Notes: generated from the letters alone by a model not told the origin. A stretch of 64,000 nt of DNA from JBGSMF01 sp964651475 (GCA_964651475.1 CAZYXV010000003.1:133554-197553), one strand, 5' to 3'; counted from the first letter of the stretch, positions 1 through 9,032 are shown. Numbers and translations are program-made.

Positions 1-1048
1 AGGCGCTGCGCGAAAGGTTGAACGTCGCCATGACCTGATAAGGATTCCACGTGTTGACCATGCGGTTGGTGTGCTCGTCGGGCGTTTGGACGTGATACAC
101 ACTCAGCAGCCTGTCCCAATGAGCGCGCAGCCCATCCAACGCCGCGTCGAGCGCGGCCGGGTCGGTGTAGCGCGCCACGACGGGCTGGGCGCGGCTCGTA
201 TTCAAGGCGCCGGAGGCCGTGAATTTTTCGTCGCGCAGATTTTCGGCATAGCCCAACACGAAAATGATCTCTTGGCTCTGCCCGGGCTGGAGCGTCAGAT
301 CCACCTGGTGCGCGCCGATGGGCACCCATCCGTGCGCGATGGAATTGCTGCAGCGGCCCTTTTCCACCGCCAGGGGATTATCCAGGCCGCGATAGGGCCC
401 CAGGAATGTCTCGCGCTGCGTATCGAAACCGGCGACGGGGGCGGAGCAGGCAAAATAGGCATAGTGATCGCGCCGTTCGCGGTACTCGGTCTTGTGATAA
501 ATCACGCCTGTCGCCGCCTCCACCTGCACTTCGCCGATATTGAAATTGCGCTGAAAATTGGTCTGATCATCCCAGGCGTCCCACAGGCAAAACTCGACCA
601 ACGAAAAGAGTTGCAGTTGGATCGGCGATGGGTTCTGATTGGAGAGCCTGACGCGCCATACTTCGAGGGTTTGTCCAAGCGGGACAAAAAAAGTCATATC
701 AGCCGCCACACCGCGATAGGTCGAGGCGATGCGCGTATAACCCAGGCCGTGACGGCATTCGTACCTGTCCAGCGGCTTGCGGACAGGCTGCCAGGCTGGC
801 GACCAGACATCGCCATCGCCCAGGCGCACATAAAGCGCGCGCCCGCCAACGTCGAAGGGGGCGTTATTATAGCGATAGCGAATCAAGCGGCGCAGGCGAG
901 CATCGCGGTAAAACGAATACCCGCCGCCCGTATTAGAGATCATGGCGAAATAGTCTTCTTGCCCCAGGTAATTGATCCAGGGCAAGGGCGTATCAGGTTG
1001 CGTGATCACGTATTCGCGAACAGTATCGTCAAAGTATCCGTAGCGCAT
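1..1048 (-). CDS. GH94 glycoside phosphorylase (cellobiose phosphorylase-like), 3' part outside window
   Basis: The reading frame opens with ATG at 1048 and runs off the window after about 349 codons, so only the N-terminal beta-sandwich and the start of the catalytic part are visible. It begins MRYGYFDD, like the other GH94 gene in the window, and ends in a NTWNPYQVMATFNLSRS segment, which is characteristic of cellobiose-type phosphorylases. Known GH94 enzymes split beta-glucosides with phosphate to glucose-1-phosphate in the cytoplasm. No signal peptide is visible. GAGGAG lies just upstream, 10 bp behind the stop of the preceding binding-protein-like gene, so it is the last visible gene of the minus-strand sugar operon. 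The substrate (cellobiose or another beta-glucoside) cannot be fixed from this part. Confidence 0.88.
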   Translation of the reverse strand, partial: MRYGYFDDTVREYVITQPDTPLPWINYLGQEDYFAMISNTGGGYSFYRDARLRRLIRYRYNNAPFDVGGRALYVRLGDGDVWSPAWQPVRKPLDRYECRHGLGYTRIASTYRGVAADMTFFVPLGQTLEVWRVRLSNQNPSPIQLQLFSLVEFCLWDAWDDQTNFQRNFNIGEVQVEAATGVIYHKTEYRERRDHYAYFACSAPVAGFDTQRETFLGPYRGLDNPLAVEKGRCSNSIAHGWVPIGAHQVDLTLQPGQSQEIIFVLGYAENLRDEKFTASGALNTSRAQPVVARYTDPAALDAALDGLRAHWDRLLSVYHVQTPDEHTNRMVNTWNPYQVMATFNLSRSA

Positions 1049-1058
1049 GTGCACTCCT

Positions 1059-2273
1059 CTACGAGATTCCCTGGCTATGTCTGAGCAGGGTTAGATCCAG
1101 TCTGTGAGCCAGCGTGCCGAGATGCTCGGCAATGGCCGCCTCCAGGTCCAATTGGCCATCCACCAGCACTTTTTCCCAAAGCCGGGTCAGGGCGGCGATC
1201 AATACGTCCTCGACCAATCCCCACAGCGGCAAGGCAGGAAATGAGCGCCCGGCCTTTAATCCCTGGATCATCACTTGATAGATTGGATGAGTGGCAAAAG
1301 GCGCGGCGTCCAACACGTCCAGGCGCACCGAAAGCAAACCAGCGCGCGGGCAATAATTCGTCTGCACCAGTTGGCTGGTGAGGAAATGCACCAGCTCAAT
1401 CGCAGCCCGCTGGCGGCGCGAGTGTTCCCAAACAACCAGGTTCGATCCCCCCACAAACGGAACGCCGGGCGGCAATGCCAGGCCGGTATTGGCAATGACT
1501 TGAGAGAACGGCGTCCCCTCCAGGTTAGGTAAAACTAGCCAGGGACCGCTGATGGTAACTGCCGCCTGCCCTTGCAGATAAAGCCCATCGGATTGACGCG
1601 CGTCGAGTTGATGGGGCGCAGGCGGCAAGTAACGATGCAGTCCCAGGTAAGCGCGAATACCGGCGCGGGACTGGGGCTGGGCGAACAAGGTGCGCTTGCC
1701 ATCCGCGCTGATAAAATCGCCCCCGGCACCCCAGATCCAGCTTGCCACATTGTGCAATGTGTTGGGCGTGCGCTGCGTCGGCACGACCCAGGGAGCAGCG
1801 ACGCCGCTCGACTGCAAGCGAGCGAGTGTTTGTTCAAGCTGCAGCTGCGTTTGAAAAGCGGTGCGCTCGTCCAGGCCGGCTTTTTCTGCAAGATCGCGCC
1901 GGTAATAAATCACCCGCGTGTCGGCCAGCCAGGGAATAGCCCACTGGTTTTTGTCGCCTACTACTGATCCAGTTTGCCAGGCCGTCGCTAGAAAGGACGC
2001 CGGGGCGCCAATGACGGCTAATTCGGTTGGATGAAATGGGTGGAGCGCATTCATCGCCATCAGGTTGCTCACCCAGTTCGAGCCGATCTCTGAGACGTCT
2101 GGTCCGGTGTGGTAGAGAGCCATCTTGACCAATTCCGCCCACGCCGTTTCCCACGGCAGCACGGTGACGTGGACACGGTACCTGTATTGGGCGGTGAACT
2201 GATCGAGCAGCGGCTGCAAATCGCCGGCAGGATCAGGCCCGTGAGACATGATCGAGAGTTCGAGTTCTTCCAT
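1059..2273 (-). CDS. Family-1 extracellular solute-binding-like protein without signal peptide
   Basis: The 404-residue protein has the course of an ABC sugar-binding protein: an N-terminal lobe with LPWETAWAEL, a central GSNWVSNLMAMNALHP segment, and QAAVTISGPWLV in the ligand-cleft region. The N-terminus (MEELELSIMSHGPDP) has neither a hydrophobic stretch nor a lipobox, so it appears to be cytoplasmic. The start at 2273 is supported by a strong GGAGGAGG about 10 nt upstream, and no longer in-frame signal sequence is evident. It sits between GH1 and GH94 genes, with no permease genes beside it. It may be an intracellular sugar sensor or a binding domain that lost export. Family assignment is fairly secure; the role is unknown. 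Confidence 0.7.
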   Translation of the reverse strand: MEELELSIMSHGPDPAGDLQPLLDQFTAQYRYRVHVTVLPWETAWAELVKMALYHTGPDVSEIGSNWVSNLMAMNALHPFHPTELAVIGAPASFLATAWQTGSVVGDKNQWAIPWLADTRVIYYRRDLAEKAGLDERTAFQTQLQLEQTLARLQSSGVAAPWVVPTQRTPNTLHNVASWIWGAGGDFISADGKRTLFAQPQSRAGIRAYLGLHRYLPPAPHQLDARQSDGLYLQGQAAVTISGPWLVLPNLEGTPFSQVIANTGLALPPGVPFVGGSNLVVWEHSRRQRAAIELVHFLTSQLVQTNYCPRAGLLSVRLDVLDAAPFATHPIYQVMIQGLKAGRSFPALPLWGLVEDVLIAALTRLWEKVLVDGQLDLEAAIAEHLGTLAHRLDLTLLRHSQGIS

Positions 2274-2306
2274 TGAGAGTCTCCTCCTCCACCCCGGCAG
2301 GCGCTT

Positions 2307-3623
2307 TTACACCCCGTTGCGCGCAATGACTTGCGCGTACCATTTGGCGCTGTCTTTGACGATGCGTTGCCGGGTGGCGTAATCCACGTAAACCAGGCCA
2401 AAACGCTTGGAATATCCATGCGCCCATTCAAAGTTATCCAACAGCGACCACACAAAGTAGCCGCGCATATCCACGCCGTCGTCCATCGCCAGCCGCACCT
2501 GGGTGAAATGATCGCGCAAATAGGCCACGCGGCGCGCATCGTGCACCTGTCCATCAGGCCCAAGCTCATCGGGAAAGGCCGCGCCGTTTTCGGTGATGTA
2601 AAGCGGCGGGACGCGATAGTCGCGCTTCAGGCGAAGCAGCAGCCGGCGGAACGCTGGCGCGTGCACCTCCCAGCCCATCTCGGTGTATTCTGATCCCGGC
2701 ACGGGCCGGACGTATTGGCCATCCTGCACCAGTCCCCGCGAATAAAAGTTGACGCCGAGGAAATCGAGCCGCTGCACAATGAGCGCCAGGTCGCCGGGAT
2801 GCGCCTGTGGCGCAATGGCGCCATAGGCTTGCCAAGCCTCCACCGGATAGCACCCGCGCAAAAGCGGCCCCAGGAACCACCCCGCGCCTTTTTGCCAGGC
2901 CAGCTCTGCGATGGCGCGGTCCGGTTCGGCGGCGGCTTCCACCGGCCACATGTCGAGCACGATGCCGACCTGGGCCTGAGGCTCGATGCTGCGAATAGCT
3001 TGCGCGGCCAACCCGTGCGCCACCAGCAGGTGATGCGCCGCTTGCAGCGCGAGTGTCTCGTCGCATATCCCGGGCGCGTGCCGTCCATCGCGATAGCCCA
3101 CAAAGGCCGCCACCCACGGCTCGTTGAACGTCGTCCAACAGCGCACGCGGTCACCCAACCGCTTGACCATTAATGCGGCATAGTCTGCAAAATAACCACA
3201 CAGCTCGCGTTGGGGCCACCCGCCCAGGTCTTGGAGCGCCTGGGGCAAGTCCCAATGGTAAAGCGTGACGAACGGTTCGATGTTGGCCTCTAACAGCGCA
3301 TCCACCAGGCGCTCGTAAAAATCTAATCCCGCCGGGTTGGCGGCGCCTCGTCCGCCAGGGATGACGCGCGGCCAAGAGATAGAAAAGCGATACGCTCCTA
3401 GTCCAAGCTGCTGCATCAGAGCAATATCTTCAAGATAACGATGATAGTGGTCGCACGCCACATCGCCCGTGTCGCCGCCTTCGATCTTGCCGGGCGTGTG
3501 GCTAAAGTGGTCCCAAATGGACTCACCTTTTCCGTCAGCATCCCACGCGCCCTCGATTTGATACGCCGCCGTGGCAGCGCCCCAGACAAAACCCTCCGGG
3601 AAGGTCAAAATTTGATCCGTCAT
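2307..3623 (-). CDS. GH1 beta-glucosidase/beta-glycosidase
   Basis: A 438-residue GH1 (beta/alpha)8 enzyme of usual length. The acid/base glutamate is in TFNEPW and the nucleophile glutamate is in YITENGA. The family opening FPEGFVWGAATAAYQIEGAW is present, and LLDNFEWAHGYSKRFGLVYVD near the end matches the GH1 signature. It hydrolyses terminal beta-glucosides or related beta-glycosides in the cytoplasm, as there is no signal peptide. It lies in the operon between the DUF4380-like gene and the binding-protein-like gene, with 12 to 33 bp spacing. Specificity between glucoside, galactoside and mannoside cannot be read from these motifs. Confidence 0.95.
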   Translation of the reverse strand: MTDQILTFPEGFVWGAATAAYQIEGAWDADGKGESIWDHFSHTPGKIEGGDTGDVACDHYHRYLEDIALMQQLGLGAYRFSISWPRVIPGGRGAANPAGLDFYERLVDALLEANIEPFVTLYHWDLPQALQDLGGWPQRELCGYFADYAALMVKRLGDRVRCWTTFNEPWVAAFVGYRDGRHAPGICDETLALQAAHHLLVAHGLAAQAIRSIEPQAQVGIVLDMWPVEAAAEPDRAIAELAWQKGAGWFLGPLLRGCYPVEAWQAYGAIAPQAHPGDLALIVQRLDFLGVNFYSRGLVQDGQYVRPVPGSEYTEMGWEVHAPAFRRLLLRLKRDYRVPPLYITENGAAFPDELGPDGQVHDARRVAYLRDHFTQVRLAMDDGVDMRGYFVWSLLDNFEWAHGYSKRFGLVYVDYATRQRIVKDSAKWYAQVIARNGV

Positions 3624-3635
3624 TGAATTATCCTT

Positions 3636-4526
3636 TCACTCGCCAGGTTCCAAGTCTCGCACCAGCGCCCGCGCGTCCTCGACGCCTGGCGGCGCGTTCA
3701 AATACAGCTCCCACGTTTCATCGTGCGTAACGCACTGCCCCGGCTCCAGCCGAGACAAAGGCCCCAACGTTTCCAATTCGATAAAGCGATCTTTGCAGTA
3801 AACCTCGGCATTACAGTCAAAATCGGCGTGCGGCCTATCGGGCCGCGGTTCGAATCGCTTGACGAAGAACACGCCCTGGCGCAAGTAGCCCAACCAGCCG
3901 CGCCGATTCATATAGCCCACTTTGCACGCCTGTGATTGCGGCTGCGCTTCAACGAGCACATAACCATCGTCACGCAGGTGCAAACGCGAATCCTGCAAGC
4001 GGGTATAAGACCACAGCGCCAGGCAGCGATTGGGCAAGAGTCCGTCCGGGTCTAACGGAGCGATTTGCTGCGGCAGCACCGCCACGCCGCCCATCTGCAG
4101 CTGCGTGATGGCCCACGGCGCCAATTCCACCGGCCACGTGCCATCGTTGCGCAAAGAATGGACGAGCTTGACGGCAGGCCGCTCGCTGTGCAGATGAATC
4201 TCGATGCTCTTGTGGATGCCGGTGGGCGCCTCGAGCCGGCTCAGGCGCACGCCGCCTTCCAGTTCCTCAATCTTCAGCCCGCCGTCGTCGGGGATATAGG
4301 TGCGCGGCAGGGCCTCCGGTGCGTGCCACAGGCGGTGCCCGCCCCAGATGAAATAATCGCCGTAAGGCGTATTCCACTTGAGATCGGGGACTTCTGCCAG
4401 CAGGTTCTCGTCCGAGCCGTTCGGCATCAACCGTACAATGCGCGGCCCGGCCTCGGCCAGAAATTCCAGGCGCAGATGTTTGTTACTGATGCCACGAGTT
4501 GGTAAGCCGTAAAAATTATTTGTCAT
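3636..4526 (-). CDS. DUF4380-like protein, mutarotase-like beta-sandwich
   Basis: A 296-residue soluble protein whose course (opening ISNKHLRLEFLAEAGPRIVRL, then YFIWGGHRLWHAPE and WAITQLQMGG) resembles DUF4380 proteins with a galactose-mutarotase-like beta-sandwich. Such proteins often accompany glycoside hydrolases and may act on, or bind, the anomeric end of sugars. That function is an inference; no catalytic pair was verified. It starts at an ATG at 4526 and lies 12 bp upstream of the GH1 gene in the same operon. A repeat element separates it from deoC upstream. Confidence 0.6.
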   Translation of the reverse strand: MTNNFYGLPTRGISNKHLRLEFLAEAGPRIVRLMPNGSDENLLAEVPDLKWNTPYGDYFIWGGHRLWHAPEALPRTYIPDDGGLKIEELEGGVRLSRLEAPTGIHKSIEIHLHSERPAVKLVHSLRNDGTWPVELAPWAITQLQMGGVAVLPQQIAPLDPDGLLPNRCLALWSYTRLQDSRLHLRDDGYVLVEAQPQSQACKVGYMNRRGWLGYLRQGVFFVKRFEPRPDRPHADFDCNAEVYCKDRFIELETLGPLSRLEPGQCVTHDETWELYLNAPPGVEDARALVRDLEPGE

Positions 4527-4540
4527 ATTGCCTCGATCTA

Positions 4541-4608
4541 TTTCACCACCAAGTACACAAAGGATACGAAGGCTCTCTGTGTACTTGATGTCCTTTGTGG
4601 TTCACCTA
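4541..4608. repeat. Palindromic ACAC-GAAGG type intergenic repeat
   Basis: Two arms, one with CACCACCAAGTACACAAAGG and one with TGTGTACTTGATGTCCTTTG followed by TGGTTCACC, form an imperfect inverted repeat. Similar words recur at 12669-12696 and in fragments near 29160. The element overlaps the end of deoC, whose TGA lies inside it. Confidence 0.75.
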
Positions 4609-5318
4609 AAGCCTCTCTCTTTTGCTTCTGCCAATATGGCCTCGGTCGCTGTTGCGCCAACGCGCGTGACGCCCAACGCTCGCACCCGCAGCAGGTCATC
4701 TAGCGTTCGAATGCCACCCGCTGCTTTGACCTGCACTGGCGCGGCACACTCGGCGCGCATGAGGGCCAGGTCATGATCGGTTGCGCCGTCGTAAGAATAC
4801 ATCCCATTGTCGCGCTTGACGAATCCATAGCCGGTAGATGTTTTGGCAAATGCCACCGCGTGAGTGTTGCAAAGCTGGCATAGCCTGGCTTTGTAAGCGT
4901 CGCCGGTCATATAATCGTTTTCAAAAATCACCTTGAGCAACGCGCCTTGGCTCACTGCCATTTCGTTGAGCGATCGAATTTCGTCGGACACGTATTGCCA
5001 ATCATTGCTCAATACCTTGCCGATGTTTACCACCATATCCAATTCGGTCGCGCCATCTGCCAGTGCCCATTCGGCTTCTTTCAGCTTGACCTCGACGCGG
5101 CTGTTGCCGTGCGGAAAGCCAACTACTGTGCCGACCGCAACCCTAGAGCCGGCTAACGCCTCAGCGGCCAGCGGAACGGCATACGGCTTGATGCACACCG
5201 AGGCCACGTCGAGCCGCCGGGCCAACTGGCAGCCGGCTAACAAGTCTTGGTCTGTCATGGTCGGGTGCAGCAGCGAATGGTCAATCATCTTGGCGATAGA
5301 GTGCAGATTGCCTGTCAT
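4602..5318 (-). CDS. deoC: Deoxyribose-phosphate aldolase
   Basis: A 238-residue class I aldolase that cleaves 2-deoxyribose-5-phosphate to acetaldehyde and glyceraldehyde-3-phosphate. The Schiff-base lysine is in FAKTSTGYG, and the VKAAGGIRTLDD segment carries the second conserved lysine. The length is normal for DeoC. It is placed in the middle of the oligosaccharide operon, 16 bp behind the GH94 gene, with no nucleoside phosphorylase or deoxyribokinase in sight. The last codons and the stop (4602-4604) fall inside a repeat element, so the original C-terminus may have been slightly changed. Confidence 0.95.
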   Translation of the reverse strand: MTGNLHSIAKMIDHSLLHPTMTDQDLLAGCQLARRLDVASVCIKPYAVPLAAEALAGSRVAVGTVVGFPHGNSRVEVKLKEAEWALADGATELDMVVNIGKVLSNDWQYVSDEIRSLNEMAVSQGALLKVIFENDYMTGDAYKARLCQLCNTHAVAFAKTSTGYGFVKRDNGMYSYDGATDHDLALMRAECAAPVQVKAAGGIRTLDDLLRVRALGVTRVGATATEAILAEAKERGFR

Positions 5319-5334
5319 TGTCGTCTTTTCTGTG

Positions 5335-7794
5335 CTAATTGCCCAACACTACTTTGACTTGGTGGATTTTGCCGTCTTCGAATGTCGGTACAATGTTGCC
5401 CTCAATCTCTTTGCCATCTATCTGTACCGACTTTACACCCTTGCAAACGTGATTGGGATTTTCGACCTCAATCTGGTACACTGCGCCCCTAAATTCACGA
5501 GTCACCCTAAAGCCGGGCCATTTGGCCGGGATGCACGGGTTAATCTGCAAGCCGCCAAAAACCGGCAGTATGCCAAGAATATACTGTGTGCCAGCCTGGT
5601 ACATCCAAGATGCTGTGCCCGAAAGCCAGCTATTGCGCGCCGCCCCAAACTGGGGGTGCTCATCGCTTAGAATGTTTTGCGGGTAAACGTATGGCTCACA
5701 TTCAAACTCGTCAATGTGGCCATTCTTGGCTGCCGGGTTGATTTGGGCATAGTATTCGTAAGCGCGGTCGCCATTGCCAATGAACGTTTCGGCAATGATG
5801 ACCCAGGGGTTGGTGTGCAAGAAAATGCCGCCGTTTTCTTTGGTGCCTGGCGGATAGGTAGTGATGCCGCCTCGCTTGGGATCGAACCCATTAAAGGCAG
5901 GCACGCTCAACTTGATGCCATTGCGCGTGTTGAGCAGGCGGTTCACCGAATCTAGGGCCTGCCCGGCTCGCTCTGGTGTGGCAAAGCCAGAGATGACGGG
6001 CCACGGCTGCCCGGTGACGTAAATCTGCCCGTGCGAATTTGCGCGCGACCCCAACGGCGCGCCATCGGCGTCGAAATAGCCCTTGTACCATTCGCCGTCC
6101 CAGGCATGCTCGTTAACCCTTTGCTTCATCTCATCGTAATAGGCGGCATACTTGTCTGCGGCGGCGCTATCGCCCAGATGGCGAGCCAGTTCAATCATTT
6201 CCAGCAAAGCCTTGCCATACAAACCGGCCACAAAGAGCGACTCGGCCCCCTTGCGCAAATTCATCGTGTCGTTCCAATCGGCAAACCCCAGCAGCGGCAG
6301 GCCGTGCGCTCCCACATCGCCGCGCGTGAATTCAATGGCCCGCTTCAGGTGGTCAAGCACTGTACCTGATTTGTCTTTTTCACCGCCGAGGCGCAGAGTT
6401 TTATCTTTATGTCCCTCTGCGCTCTCCGCGCCTCTGCGGTGAACAGATTCGTCGTAATACGGGATTACCTCGTCCAAGAAAGCAAAATCGCCCGTCTCTT
6501 TGATATAGGCGCACACTGCCAGGATGATCCACAGATGGTCGTCGCTGTAATAATGCGGCCTGTCCTCGTATTCAAGCGAATCGCCCTCGCTGGCAATCAT
6601 CGTGAGCGGGTTGAACTGGTGCATGGCGCAGCCATTGCGCCTTTGCACGCTGAGCAGTTGTCGAATGAGGGCCTTGCTTTCTTGCGGCAGGGTAGCCAGC
6701 ACGCCCATCACATCTTGCGAGCTGTCTCTAAAGCCGATGCCGCGCGCGCCATAGCCCAATTGGTACAGCGAAAGATAGCGCGACCAGTTCTTGGTGGTGT
6801 GGCACTGGCGCGGATTGTGAATGTTCAACATGCGGTTCAGCGCTGCATCGGGGGCCTCTACTTGCAGCTTGGCAAGATAGCCATCCCAAAACCGAGCCAA
6901 TTCTTTCAGGGCTTGCTCGACATTTTTCTCATCGCGATAAAAGGCCAAGCGCCTCGCTTGCTCGGCGCTTGCCTGCCCAAGTTGGGTAATCAGCCGCTTG
7001 GTTTCGCCCGGTTGAATGACGCCCAGGTGGTGCATCAAGGCCGCAATGTTGTCGCCGCGCTGCGCTTCTGTGTTGCTCAATTCGGCCCGTTGCAAGCTGA
7101 GCGGATTGGCCCACGTGCCGTATTCGTTATCGCCCAAGAATGTCTTGCGGTTCGATTCGAACGAGGACACCGGCCAGTTTGACGTAAAATAGTTGACCCG
7201 ATTGTCGCGAAACATGAATGGATATTGGATGAGCACGGTATAGTCGCCGTCTTGAATCGCTTTGCTTTGCATTGTCTGCGGCACCCAATCGGCGTTGGTC
7301 AACTGCTTGAGCGAATCGGGATGGGTGTATTCGACAACGGGGACAGCATCCACCTCCATCGCTTGGTCAGTGACATTGGTGACTATGATGTCTCGAATAA
7401 CGCAGCTAGCGCCCGGTGGAACAAAAATGGTCACATCAGTGCGGAAGCCATAAAATTCGGAAACGATGCGCATATAACCCAAGCCAACGTGGCACTCGTA
7501 AAGGTCGTAAGGATCTAGCGTCGGCACAAAATAAGGGGAAAAGGTCTTGTATTTCGAGCCTTGCTTGAACCGCAGGTACAGCGTTTCACCCTTGAATTCC
7601 GAGCTGGGCATCTGGGCAATATACTTGGTGATGCGGTTGAGGGCTGGATCGCCCTGGCATACCAGCGCCCCACCAGTGTGATCCACAAATCCGCCAAAGG
7701 CCAGTGTGCCGATATAGTTGATCCACTTGACCGGTGTTTTGGGATTGGTGATGACGTATTCACGTTTCGAGTCGTCAAAGTAACCGTATTCCAT
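5335..7794 (-). CDS. GH94 glycoside phosphorylase, possibly cellobionic-acid-type
   Basis: This 819-residue cytoplasmic enzyme carries the GH94 general acid in FADWNDTMN, plus TYPPGTKENGGIFLHTNPW, EPYVYPQNI and SWLSGTASWMYQ. The usual NTWNPYQ stretch of cellobiose phosphorylases is replaced by NIHNPRQCHTTKNWSRYLS. From memory this fits the cellobionic-acid phosphorylase branch better, but the subfamily needs a tree. The ATG at 7794 overlaps the end of the epimerase gene by 20 bp, with GGAGAA upstream, so translation is probably coupled. Residues 451-472 are an in-frame palindromic repeat insertion (see separate entry), placed before GTVLDHLKRAIEF. The catalytic domain is otherwise intact. Confidence 0.92.
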   Translation of the reverse strand: MEYGYFDDSKREYVITNPKTPVKWINYIGTLAFGGFVDHTGGALVCQGDPALNRITKYIAQMPSSEFKGETLYLRFKQGSKYKTFSPYFVPTLDPYDLYECHVGLGYMRIVSEFYGFRTDVTIFVPPGASCVIRDIIVTNVTDQAMEVDAVPVVEYTHPDSLKQLTNADWVPQTMQSKAIQDGDYTVLIQYPFMFRDNRVNYFTSNWPVSSFESNRKTFLGDNEYGTWANPLSLQRAELSNTEAQRGDNIAALMHHLGVIQPGETKRLITQLGQASAEQARRLAFYRDEKNVEQALKELARFWDGYLAKLQVEAPDAALNRMLNIHNPRQCHTTKNWSRYLSLYQLGYGARGIGFRDSSQDVMGVLATLPQESKALIRQLLSVQRRNGCAMHQFNPLTMIASEGDSLEYEDRPHYYSDDHLWIILAVCAYIKETGDFAFLDEVIPYYDESVHRRGAESAEGHKDKTLRLGGEKDKSGTVLDHLKRAIEFTRGDVGAHGLPLLGFADWNDTMNLRKGAESLFVAGLYGKALLEMIELARHLGDSAAADKYAAYYDEMKQRVNEHAWDGEWYKGYFDADGAPLGSRANSHGQIYVTGQPWPVISGFATPERAGQALDSVNRLLNTRNGIKLSVPAFNGFDPKRGGITTYPPGTKENGGIFLHTNPWVIIAETFIGNGDRAYEYYAQINPAAKNGHIDEFECEPYVYPQNILSDEHPQFGAARNSWLSGTASWMYQAGTQYILGILPVFGGLQINPCIPAKWPGFRVTREFRGAVYQIEVENPNHVCKGVKSVQIDGKEIEGNIVPTFEDGKIHQVKVVLGN
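6379..6443. repeat. Palindromic repeat inserted in frame in GH94
   Basis: Arms 6379-6398 and 6424-6443 are inverted repeats matching at 18 of 20 positions, beginning TTCACCGC. They encode an extra basic/acidic segment (HRRGAESAEG ... LRLGGEKDKS) that has no counterpart in the family as I know it and lies between YYDES and GTVLDHL. The reading frame stays open through the element. Confidence 0.85.
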
Positions 7795-9028
7795 CTAATT
7801 TCTCCTCAAGGCGAGCAAGCATCTCTAAGCAAACCCGGCTGTGATGATAGGGGCACTCCCACGGCCCAACTTTGAAATGCTCGATCGGCACACCCTGGCG
7901 ATTCAAGACCTTGAACCAGTCGCCGTGCTCGCGGTCAACAAACTTGGCCTCGATATAGTTCCAGCATTGCAATGCCGCTTTAACCAAATGCGCTTCCCCT
8001 GAAAGCTGGTAGGCGTTGTAAAATCCTACAACGGCTTCGGCATGCACCCACCAGTGCTTGTCTCCTTTTAATTCATGCGGTGTGGCTGCGTAAAGCACAC
8101 TCCCATCTGCGTCTCGACCCTCAGTGTACACCGCTTGCGCCATCTTGACCGCCGCCGCGCGGGTTTGGGCCAGAATGCTCGGCTCGCCCAGTACTTGGGC
8201 CGCCTCTATCAGCAACCAACTCGCCTCAATATCGTGGCCGAAGGAAATCTCGTCAGACAATGAACGCCACATTTCGTCAAAAAAGAGCCTCAGATGCCAG
8301 GTCTGCGGGTCAATGATATGTTTCAAAAAGACCTCTATCAAACTATGCTGCTTGGCTTTGACTTGCTCATCTGGCCCAATCCGCAGCAGGTTCGTATAGG
8401 CTTCCATCAAGTGCAGAAGCGTATTCGTGGATTTGGCGCAGTGGAGGTCTTGGGCGCTCAACCGCATATCATCCATGGCCTGCCACTCGCGGGTGCGACA
8501 TTCCAGGTTGCCCAGGTTGGCGCTGTCGAATGTATGCGTTTCAATCAGGCCAAACAACTCTTGCGCCAGGCTCAGGCTCTCTGCTTCCGCCGTCGCGTAA
8601 TAGAATTCGGACAGGCCATAGACGGCGAACGCCTGGGCATATACGTGCTTGCGGTCGTTGACAGGCTGCCCATTGCAATCGAGCGACCAGTATACCCCGC
8701 CGTGTTTTGAATCCCAAAAGCGTTGCGTCAAATAGTCATAAGCGTGGCGAGCAACGGCCAAGTGCCCCTCATCTTTGAAAATACGATAGGCAGCCGAAAA
8801 TGTCCACAAGATGCGCGCGCACAAGACCGCCGAACGCGGCACATCGTTCAAAATTTGCAAGTCTGGCGTGAGCGCGCCGTAAAACCCACCGTTTTCCCGG
8901 TCGAGCGTGTGCTGCATCCAAAATGGCAAAATGTTGCCCAACAGTTCTTGCTTCATGCGCTGGGCCAGAGCTTGTTTGCCGGCGTCCGATTGAATGGCGT
9001 AGGTAATATCTTGTGGTGTGACAGACAT
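7775..9028 (-). CDS. AGE-family epimerase, probable cellobiose 2-epimerase
   Basis: A 417-residue (alpha/alpha)6-barrel protein with the AGE-family words GGFYGAL, HVYAQAFAVYGLSE, SFGHDIEASWLL, KHWWVHAEAVVGF and DWFKVL. Those stretches hold the histidines used in cellobiose 2-epimerases. Such enzymes convert the reducing-end mannose of beta-1,4-mannobiose to glucose (or the reverse with cellobiose). The gene follows GH130 by 4 bp and overlaps GH94, which is the classical context for the mannobiose to Man-Glc to mannose-1-phosphate route. I chose the ATG at 9028, directly after the GH130 stop; a longer frame from 9061 would overlap GH130. N-acylglucosamine 2-epimerase activity is the alternative. 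Confidence 0.82.
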   Translation of the reverse strand: MSVTPQDITYAIQSDAGKQALAQRMKQELLGNILPFWMQHTLDRENGGFYGALTPDLQILNDVPRSAVLCARILWTFSAAYRIFKDEGHLAVARHAYDYLTQRFWDSKHGGVYWSLDCNGQPVNDRKHVYAQAFAVYGLSEFYYATAEAESLSLAQELFGLIETHTFDSANLGNLECRTREWQAMDDMRLSAQDLHCAKSTNTLLHLMEAYTNLLRIGPDEQVKAKQHSLIEVFLKHIIDPQTWHLRLFFDEMWRSLSDEISFGHDIEASWLLIEAAQVLGEPSILAQTRAAAVKMAQAVYTEGRDADGSVLYAATPHELKGDKHWWVHAEAVVGFYNAYQLSGEAHLVKAALQCWNYIEAKFVDREHGDWFKVLNRQGVPIEHFKVGPWECPYHHSRVCLEMLARLEEKLDGIRLL

Positions 9029-9032
9029 TGTT

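Noticed and set aside
71..1084. Plus-strand open frame of 337 codons
   Set aside because: It is antisense to the GH94 gene, whose minus-strand protein has clear family motifs; the plus frame has none.
3841..3860. GGTTCGAATC word resembling a tRNA T-loop
   Set aside because: It lies within a coding region and no cloverleaf can be formed around it.
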